Shown in pieces: positions 41,593-47,321 of a DNA stretch of 64,000 bases (positions are counted from its first letter, which is position 1; the number at the start of each line of letters is the position of its first letter). The notes beneath the pieces are model-generated. The model did not search any database. It saw nothing but the letters and a program-made list of their open reading frames with translations, and was not told the DNA's origin. The DNA is from Sulfuritalea sp. (GTDB lineage: Bacteria > Pseudomonadota > Gammaproteobacteria > Burkholderiales > Rhodocyclaceae), in NCBI GenBank assembly GCA_023229545.1, contig JALNZB010000014.1:1-64000 (forward strand), given 5' to 3'. Both the position numbers and the translations under genes were made by a program.

Positions 41593-42960
41593 ATGGAAAT
41601 GAGCATTGCACTGGTGGTCGGCCTGCTGCTCGGCGGCGGGCTGGTTGCCTGGGTTCTCGGCGCGCGCGTGCGCGAAGCGCAGGCGCGGCTCGGTCAGCAG
41701 GAAGGCGAACTGGGCGCGTTGCGGTTGCAAGAGTCGGCGCTGGCGGTACGCTGCGCGACCCTGCAAACCGAACTGGAAAAGGACCAGGCGCTGTTCGCCG
41801 AAAGGCAGGCCACGCTCGAAGCCGCGCGCGACAGTTTCGCCGATGCCTTCAAGGTGATTTCCGCCGACGCGCTGGCCAAAAACAACCAGTCCTTCCTCGA
41901 ACTTGCCCGCGCCACGCTGGAAGCGCAGCAGGCGGCGGCGCTGGCCTCGGCCAAGACCGATCTGGACAAGCGCCAGTTGGCCATCGGCGAACTGGTGGCG
42001 CCCGTAAGAGTGTCGCTGGAAAAATTCGATTTGCAAATCCAGGGCATCGAAAAATCCCGCATCGACGCCTACGCCACGCTGACCGAACAAGTGCGCGCCA
42101 TGGCCGACGCACAGGGCGCCTTGCGCCAGGAGACCGGCAACCTGGTCAAGGCCCTGCGCGCGCCGCAAACACGCGGGCGCTGGGGCGAGCTGCAACTCAA
42201 GCGCGTGGTCGAGATGGCCGGCATGCTCGATCACTGCGATTTTTTCGAGCAGGAAAGCACCAACACCGAAGACGGCCGGCTGCGTCCCGACATGGTCGTC
42301 AAGCTGCCCGGCGGCAAGAACATCGTGGTCGATGCCAAGGCGCCGCTGGCCGCCTACCTCGAAGCGCTGGAAGCCACCGACGAGGAGGAGAAGAAGCGCA
42401 AGCTGGCCGATCACGCCCGCCAGGTGCGCGAACACCTCAGGAAACTCGGCCAGAAGGCCTACTGGGAGCAGTTCCAGCCCTCGCCGGATTTCGTCGTGCT
42501 GTTCCTGCCCGGCGAAATGTTCTATTCGGCCGCGCTGGAAGCCGACCCCTCGCTGATCGAAGCCGGCGTCGATGCGCGCGTCATCCTGGCGACGCCGACC
42601 ACGCTGATCGCCCTGTTGCGCGCCGTCGCCTACGGCTGGACGCAGCAGGCGCTGACCGAGAATGCCGAACGCATCAGCCTGCTCGGACGCGAGCTATACG
42701 AGCGCATCGCCACCGTGACCGAGCACTGGGGCCGCGTCGGCAAGAACCTGGGCGAGGCGGTCGGCGCCTACAACAAGTCGGTGGCTTCGATGGAGACCCG
42801 CGTCCTCGTTTCCGCCCGCAAGTTCCGTGACCTCAAGGTCGCTGGCGAGGACAAGGAGATCGCCGACCTGAACCCGGTCGAGGCGCTGCCGCGTGAAGTG
42901 CAGGCACCGGAGTTGCTGGAAAAAGACTTGCCGGCGAAGGACGACAGGCTCATCCCATGA
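41593..42960 (+). CDS. rmuC: DNA recombination protein RmuC
   Basis: 455 residues: N-terminal membrane anchor (about residues 3-22), a long coiled coil (25-150), then the RmuC nuclease-like domain with RGRWGELQLKRVVEMAGML, RPDMVVKLPGGKNIVVDAKAPL (D...DAK, PD-(D/E)XK-like) and FLPGEMFYSAALEADPSLIE. RmuC limits inversion/rearrangement at short repeats in E. coli. Stand-alone transcription unit with its own upstream gap. One variant of the dispersed 21-bp motif lies in the coiled-coil part. Confidence 0.95.
   Translation: MEMSIALVVGLLLGGGLVAWVLGARVREAQARLGQQEGELGALRLQESALAVRCATLQTELEKDQALFAERQATLEAARDSFADAFKVISADALAKNNQSFLELARATLEAQQAAALASAKTDLDKRQLAIGELVAPVRVSLEKFDLQIQGIEKSRIDAYATLTEQVRAMADAQGALRQETGNLVKALRAPQTRGRWGELQLKRVVEMAGMLDHCDFFEQESTNTEDGRLRPDMVVKLPGGKNIVVDAKAPLAAYLEALEATDEEEKKRKLADHARQVREHLRKLGQKAYWEQFQPSPDFVVLFLPGEMFYSAALEADPSLIEAGVDARVILATPTTLIALLRAVAYGWTQQALTENAERISLLGRELYERIATVTEHWGRVGKNLGEAVGAYNKSVASMETRVLVSARKFRDLKVAGEDKEIADLNPVEALPREVQAPELLEKDLPAKDDRLIP
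41733..41753 (+). repeat. 21-bp dispersed motif, possible copy (two mismatches), inside rmuC
   Basis: Left half is perfect and preceded by CAAGA; the right end reads ACGCTG. Codes for ESALAVR, a common coiled-coil sequence, so chance is possible. Confidence 0.4.
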
Positions 42961-43006
42961 GCTTTGCCACGTGCAGACTGGCCTCCATTCTCAAGGAGGA
43001 AGTCCC

Positions 43007-43123
43007 ATGTACATCGATCAGGTATTTGCCCAGCACCCCGTTCATCCCGCCGATCTCGCCGTGTTCATCGTCACCACCACGCTGTGCGCCTTGGGCGCCC
43101 TGATGCTGCCGCTGGCGGGGTGA
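43007..43123 (+). CDS. 38-residue membrane peptide
   Basis: Begins MYIDQVFAQHPVHPAD and continues with one hydrophobic helix (about residues 18-37), ending PLAG-stop. A near-perfect AAGGAGGA ribosome-binding site lies six bases before the ATG, which is the main reason to believe it. No family recognised; shorter than most annotation cut-offs. It lies 46 bp after rmuC, at the edge of the accessory region. Confidence 0.6.
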   Translation: MYIDQVFAQHPVHPADLAVFIVTTTLCALGALMLPLAG

Positions 43124-43255
43124 TCGCCCCTATAATCCGGCAATGTCAAATACATCGACCGGTCGAGATGTCATAGCCTTCGTGCCGCTACGGAAGAGCA
43201 TTTGCGACGGATCGGATATGGAAAACACACACTTGCCAAAAGGCACTGATCTTCA

Positions 43256-43837
43256 ATGGCCAAGCTCACTCCCCAGCCGGAAAATCTAGCGCAGCTCGTC
43301 TTCCTTGTCCGTGGCGAGAAAGTATTACTCGATGCCGACCTTGCCATGCTCTATGGCGTTGAAACCGGGGCTCTCAATCGCGCAGTCAAGAGGAACATCG
43401 ACCGCTTCCCGGACGATTTCATGTTCCAGTTAAGCCATGAGGATTGGGAAGGCTTGAAATGCCAGATTGGCATTTCAAGTGCATCGACCGCCGCGTCAAA
43501 TAGCAAGAAGAGTGGACTCTTGCGGTCACAGCTTGTGACCGCAAGCATGCATGGTGGCAGGCGCGGACTTCCCTACGCCTTCACCGAGCAGGGCGTCGCC
43601 ATGCTCTCCAGCGTGCTGCATTCGCCGCGCGCGGTTGAAGTGAATATCGCTATCATGCGCACCTTCGTCCAGCTACGGCGTCTCATGGATTCGAATCGCG
43701 ACCTCGCCCGCAAGATCGAGGCGATGGAAATGAGATACGACGAGCAGTTCTCCGCGATCTTCGACGCCATCAAACAATTGATCGCGGACGATCAGACGCG
43801 CAAGGCCAAGCCGAAGCGCTCCATCGGATTCATTTGA
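43256..43837 (+). CDS. ORF6N domain protein (KilA-N-like DNA-binding)
   Basis: 193 residues. The ORF6N domain spans about residues 12-125: VFLVRGEKVLLDADLAMLYGV, LNRAVKRNIDRFPDDFMFQLS, then GGRRGLPYAFTEQGVAMLSSVLHSPRAVEVNIAIMRTFVQLR. A coiled coil follows (residues 135-170). Such proteins are phage- or mobile-element-associated DNA-binding regulators. Between FQLSHEDWEGLK and GGRR the domain has an expanded, low-complexity loop (SSASTAASNSKKSG), and both its flanks are encoded by perfect 12-bp hairpins. First gene of the defence-type island. Confidence 0.88.
   Translation: MAKLTPQPENLAQLVFLVRGEKVLLDADLAMLYGVETGALNRAVKRNIDRFPDDFMFQLSHEDWEGLKCQIGISSASTAASNSKKSGLLRSQLVTASMHGGRRGLPYAFTEQGVAMLSSVLHSPRAVEVNIAIMRTFVQLRRLMDSNRDLARKIEAMEMRYDEQFSAIFDAIKQLIADDQTRKAKPKRSIGFI
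43453..43479. repeat. Perfect hairpin A in the ORF6N gene
   Basis: Arms CTTGAAATGCCA and TGGCATTTCAAG with a 3-nt loop, 12 of 12 pairs, within the coding sequence. Confidence 0.95.
43519..43545. repeat. Perfect hairpin B in the ORF6N gene
   Basis: Arms CTTGCGGTCACA and TGTGACCGCAAG with a 3-nt loop, 12 of 12 pairs; the same geometry as hairpin A, 66 bp from centre to centre. Confidence 0.95.
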
Positions 43838-43875
43838 TCCGCATGTTTCTGCCGAAAGCCCATTTCAAAGACGCC

Positions 43876-44162
43876 GTGGCCAGGACTTCAACCTCGAAAA
43901 CCGTTGACACCTTCAAGCACGACGACGCGACGTGCAAGAATATCCTCGCCCGTGAAATCAGCGAAGATGCGCTGGCTACGCTCGACTGTGGCATATTCTG
44001 TCCGCTCCACGAGCCATCAAAGTCGGCCCTGGCGATACGGCGAATGCAGTCGTGAGCGGAGATGCCTTCCGTCTTGCAGGCAAGCGGAAGTTAGGGCGGA
44101 TTGCGGTGGAGGTCATCAAGTGCGTGAGGGACGAGGTAACGAAGGTTTTTAGGGTGAATTGA
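43876..44162 (+). pseudogene. Remnant of a site-specific DNA methyltransferase gene
   Basis: From GTG 43876 the frame reads VARTSTSKTVDTFKHDDATCKNI, which resembles the opening of type III/adenine-specific DNA methyltransferases (a KTFKHDDA-R-KNIPTAE type start). It then loses similarity and stops at 44055. In another frame, 44052-44162 encodes LAGKRKLGRIAVEVIKCVRDEVTKVFRVN, which would fit a protein C-terminus. I read this as an internally deleted, frameshifted methyltransferase relic. A copy of the 21-bp motif lies at the break. No intact product is expected. The family assignment is from memory of the motif. Confidence 0.5.
44022..44042 (+). repeat. 21-bp dispersed motif, copy 8 (one mismatch)
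   Basis: One mismatch (GGCCCT for GGCGCT), NN = AT, preceded by CAAA. Within the methyltransferase relic. Confidence 0.75.
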
Positions 44163-44214
44163 TGTACTCTTTTGCATCTACTTGCCTCAGTCGAGGTGCT
44201 GGTTGAGCAATGCT

Positions 44215-45375
44215 ATGAAAAAACTACCTTTTGCCAATATCGGAATAAATGGCTTTCGCGGTCTGCGTTTTCTCAAGCTTGAAGGGTTGGGTCGCGTCAA
44301 TATTCTGGTAGGTGACAACAACTCCGGTAAGACGAGCGTGCTTGAAGCGCTCTCGTTGATGTGTCAGCCGTTCAATCCGGACGAATGGTTGTCGATGGTC
44401 GGTCGACGTGATTTCGGTCGGCTGGATGAGACGCGACTACTGTCATTACGTTGGTGCTTTACTCAGAATGGCGCTTCTTTTGAGCCAGACATTTTTTTTG
44501 ACGCGGGGTGCGACTTTCAATGCGAGGGGACATTTCCGTTACGCACATTGAGAGTCAACTACAAGGAATTTGTGGGCGAGCCCTCCCCGGAGGAAAGACG
44601 ACGCGACTTGCGTTTCTCTCGAAGGCCAGAACCCGACATCGAAGAACCGATGCGTGGAGGCGAATTGGTTCACTACCCGGATTGGGATGAACATGAACTT
44701 TCCGGAGCCTTTCAAGGGCGATTGTTTCCGGACATGGAACAGATACCTCCTTTGAGAGTTTGGGAGGGGATTCTCGGACCGAGAATGAATAGGCCAAGGA
44801 AAGGACCTCGTCTCAATGCCGAGGTATTGACACCGTATTCATACCAGTTCAATCGGATTCAGGTTCGATCTCACTCGAATCAGATTTTCCGTGGCGATAT
44901 GTCTCGGGTGATCGAATTACTTCAGGATTTTGATCCGAATATTGAAGGCATCGATCTGGCATCGTATTACGGTGACCGCCCCGCGATCTACATTAAGCAC
45001 CGAAAGTTGGGCTTTGCTCCGCTGTCGGTGTTTGGCGATGCTATGCGACGTTCGGTATTGTTGGCTGCTACGCTCACTTCTTTAAGTGGCGGTGTGTTGA
45101 TGATTGATGAGGTTGAAGTTGGAATTCATGTCGCTGCATTAGGCCGTGTCTTCAAGTGGTTGGTTGACTCCGCGAAAGAGCTTGATGTCCAAATATTCGT
45201 CACCACCCACAGCCTGGAAGCTTTGGATGCACTTCTTTCAGCGGGATTGGTGACGGACGATGGGGATATCGTTGCATTCCATCTCGCCCAGACGCCAGAG
45301 GGGACCAATTGCAAGCGCTACTCCGAGGATATCTTGCAGCGTTTGCGTTTCGAGCGCGGATTGGACGTGAGATAG
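44215..45375 (+). CDS. AAA-family ATPase (OLD/AbiEii-like), putative defence ATPase
   Basis: 386 residues from ATG 44215 (MKKLPFANIGINGFRGL). Walker A GDNNSGKTS at 33-41 directly after the RVNILVG strand, as in ABC/SMC-like AAA_15/AAA_21 ATPases. Walker B VLMIDEVEVGIH with Asp298/Glu299, preceded by a degenerate signature (LTSLSGG), and the His-switch VTTHS near residue 332. The 250-residue middle insert is charged and unlike known relatives. Such ATPases pair with TOPRIM or nuclease partners in OLD, Gabija and PARIS-type phage defence. The next gene, seven bases on, encodes a TOPRIM-like protein. G+C is lower than in neighbours, consistent with transfer. Confidence 0.82.
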   Translation: MKKLPFANIGINGFRGLRFLKLEGLGRVNILVGDNNSGKTSVLEALSLMCQPFNPDEWLSMVGRRDFGRLDETRLLSLRWCFTQNGASFEPDIFFDAGCDFQCEGTFPLRTLRVNYKEFVGEPSPEERRRDLRFSRRPEPDIEEPMRGGELVHYPDWDEHELSGAFQGRLFPDMEQIPPLRVWEGILGPRMNRPRKGPRLNAEVLTPYSYQFNRIQVRSHSNQIFRGDMSRVIELLQDFDPNIEGIDLASYYGDRPAIYIKHRKLGFAPLSVFGDAMRRSVLLAATLTSLSGGVLMIDEVEVGIHVAALGRVFKWLVDSAKELDVQIFVTTHSLEALDALLSAGLVTDDGDIVAFHLAQTPEGTNCKRYSEDILQRLRFERGLDVR

Positions 45376-45381
45376 ATATCC

Positions 45382-46152
45382 ATGCGCAAGTACGGATATC
45401 TGGTTGTCGAAGGCCCCCACGACGTCGAGTTCGCCTATCGGCTTCTTAGCCCTCATGGGCTTCGTCGTGTCCAATACATGGGCGATCTTGATCCCTTTTT
45501 TCTCCCATTGATTCCGAGAGATTTTCCTCCGAACGATGACCTTCAGATGCGTGTCCCTGTTCCGCTGTTTCTTCAGTCCGATACGCACGCGATTGCCGTT
45601 CATAGTGCTGTCGGGGATTCAAAGCTTGTTTCATCGGTCGAAGTAACTTGCGCCGTGATTGAGCAAGGTGCCCTGACCGGAATTGGCCTTCTGCTCGATT
45701 CGGACAAGGTGATTCCGGCTCTCGCTCGCTACACCGAAATCAGGAAGCAGATGAAAAAGAAGGGCTTTACTCTGGGCGACAAGCCGGCTGTCATTCTTGA
45801 AGGTCCGCCAAAGTTGGGCGCGTATGTCCTACCGGAAAACGCCACCGAAGGAACTTTAGAAGACTTGTTGCTGGATAGCGCCAGCGCTGTCTATCCAGGT
45901 CTGTTGGCGTCCGCGATGGGATATGTGTCTTCGGCAATGAGCATCGGATTGACTGCGGACGATCTGAGAGAGATCAATAAGCCTGCCGGTAAAAACAAAG
46001 CTATTGTTGGCGCGATGGCAAGCATTCTGCGTCCAGGAAAGGCCGTTCAGGTATCGATTCAGGATAATCGATGGTTAAAGGGTGCAGCCCTTTTATGTCC
46101 GCGAATCAAGGAGGCCAAAGAATTCCTTAGTGTGTTATTTGATCTGCCATAA
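45382..46152 (+). CDS. DUF3226/TOPRIM-like partner of the AAA ATPase
   Basis: 256 residues. The N-terminal strand-Glu motif GYLVVEGPHDVEF (Glu10, Asp14) and the later IGLLLDSDK (Asp106-x-Asp108) fit the E...DxD metal-binding set of TOPRIM nucleases and resemble DUF3226. The C-terminal half is helical. Coupled to the ATPase gene (6-bp gap), so probably its effector or partner. No such pair named here is known to me exactly; PARIS uses DUF4435, not DUF3226. Function in phage defence is inferred from domain pairing and neighbourhood. Confidence 0.7.
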   Translation: MRKYGYLVVEGPHDVEFAYRLLSPHGLRRVQYMGDLDPFFLPLIPRDFPPNDDLQMRVPVPLFLQSDTHAIAVHSAVGDSKLVSSVEVTCAVIEQGALTGIGLLLDSDKVIPALARYTEIRKQMKKKGFTLGDKPAVILEGPPKLGAYVLPENATEGTLEDLLLDSASAVYPGLLASAMGYVSSAMSIGLTADDLREINKPAGKNKAIVGAMASILRPGKAVQVSIQDNRWLKGAALLCPRIKEAKEFLSVLFDLP

Positions 46153-46199
46153 ATGGCAGAAACATATTTCTCAGTCATGGAATTCTCGTCGCCCCCCAA

Positions 46200-46220
46200 G
46201 TCGGCGCTGGCGGGACGGCG
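46200..46220 (+). repeat. 21-bp dispersed motif, copy 9 (exact)
   Basis: Exact, NN = GG, preceded by CAA. Intergenic, 13 bp before the rhuM ATG. Confidence 0.85.
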
Positions 46221-46233
46221 TTCAAATGATCCC

Positions 46234-47238
46234 ATGACAGCCCCCCGCGAATTCCTCATCTACCAAAGCGAAGACGGCTCCACCCGCATCGATGTGATGC
46301 TGGAGGCGGAAACCCTTTGGCTGAACCAGAAGCAGTTGGCCGAGTTGTTCGGTAAGGCGAAGGGAACGATCAGCGAGCATATCAAGCACATCTTCGAGGA
46401 CGGCGAATTGACACCGGGGGCAACTGTTCGGCTTTTCCGAACAGTTCAAAACGAAGGTGGGCGGGAGATTAGCCGAGAGGTCGAGCACTACAACCTGGAC
46501 ATGGTGCTGGCTCTCGGTTTCCGGGTGCGCAGCCCGGTCGGCGTGCGCTTTCGCCAGTGGGCCAACGACAAGCTGAAGGAATATATCGTCAAGGGTTTCG
46601 TGCTGGACGACGCGCGCCTGAAGAACCCCGGCCAGGGCCACGATTACTTCGACGAGCTGACCCGCCGCCTGCAGGACATCCGCACCAGTGAGCGGCGCTT
46701 CTACCAGAAGATCACCGACATCTACGCCACCAGCGTCGACTACGATCCCAGCCACCCGCTGACGCAGCAGTTTTTCGCGACGGTACAGAACAAGGTGCAC
46801 TACGCCATCCACGGCCAGACCGCCGCCGAGCTGATCGCCGCCCGCGCCGACAGCAACCAGCCGAACATGGGGCTGACGACCTGGGAGGGCGCGCGCATTC
46901 GCAAGGTCGATGTGGGCGTCGCCAAGAACTACCTGAGCGAGGAAGAACTGCGCGCCCTCAACAACCTGGCCGAGCAGTATCTGATTTTTGCCGAAGGTCA
47001 GGCGACGCGGCGTATTGCCATGAGCATGCAGGACTGGATCAGCAAACTGGAAGGTTTTCTGAAGCTGAACGATCGCGAGATTTTGCAGGGTGCGGGCAAG
47101 GTGTCGGCCGAATTGGCCAAGACTCACGCCGAACAGGAATTCGACAAATTCCGGGTGTTGGACGACCGGCGTTTCGAATCCGACTTCGACCGCATGGTGA
47201 AGCAGTTACCGACCAGAACGCCGGGGAGGGCGGATTGA
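46234..47238 (+). CDS. RhuM family protein
   Basis: 334 residues from ATG 46234 (MTAPREFLIYQSEDGSTRIDV); the longer frame from 46153 would translate a dispersed repeat. Typical RhuM features: LWLNQKQLAELFGKAKGTISEHIKHIFEDGEL (helix-turn-helix-like), HYNLDMVLALGFRVRSPVGVRFRQWAND, and the C-terminal YLSEEELRALNNLAEQYLIFAEGQA. RhuM was first reported from a Salmonella pathogenicity island; its relatives scatter through restriction and defence islands and the role is unknown. A perfect hairpin lies in the segment for TVRLFRTVQ. G+C returns to the high genome level here. Confidence 0.88.
   Translation: MTAPREFLIYQSEDGSTRIDVMLEAETLWLNQKQLAELFGKAKGTISEHIKHIFEDGELTPGATVRLFRTVQNEGGREISREVEHYNLDMVLALGFRVRSPVGVRFRQWANDKLKEYIVKGFVLDDARLKNPGQGHDYFDELTRRLQDIRTSERRFYQKITDIYATSVDYDPSHPLTQQFFATVQNKVHYAIHGQTAAELIAARADSNQPNMGLTTWEGARIRKVDVGVAKNYLSEEELRALNNLAEQYLIFAEGQATRRIAMSMQDWISKLEGFLKLNDREILQGAGKVSAELAKTHAEQEFDKFRVLDDRRFESDFDRMVKQLPTRTPGRAD
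46422..46446. repeat. Perfect hairpin in the rhuM gene
   Basis: Arms AACTGTTCGG and CCGAACAGTT, loop CTTTT, 10 of 10 pairs, within the coding sequence. Confidence 0.95.
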
Positions 47239-47321
47239 TGGATCGTCTGCTGGCGACAGGTGTCGAACCTGCTGCGGAATTTCTGAATGATCTGCGGACG
47301 TAGTTGCGGGTTGGGCCTGCG

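Noticed and set aside
43124..43255. Search for a promoter or small RNA between the membrane peptide and the ORF6N gene
   Set aside because: Only a short CGACCGGTCG palindrome is seen; nothing supports a feature.
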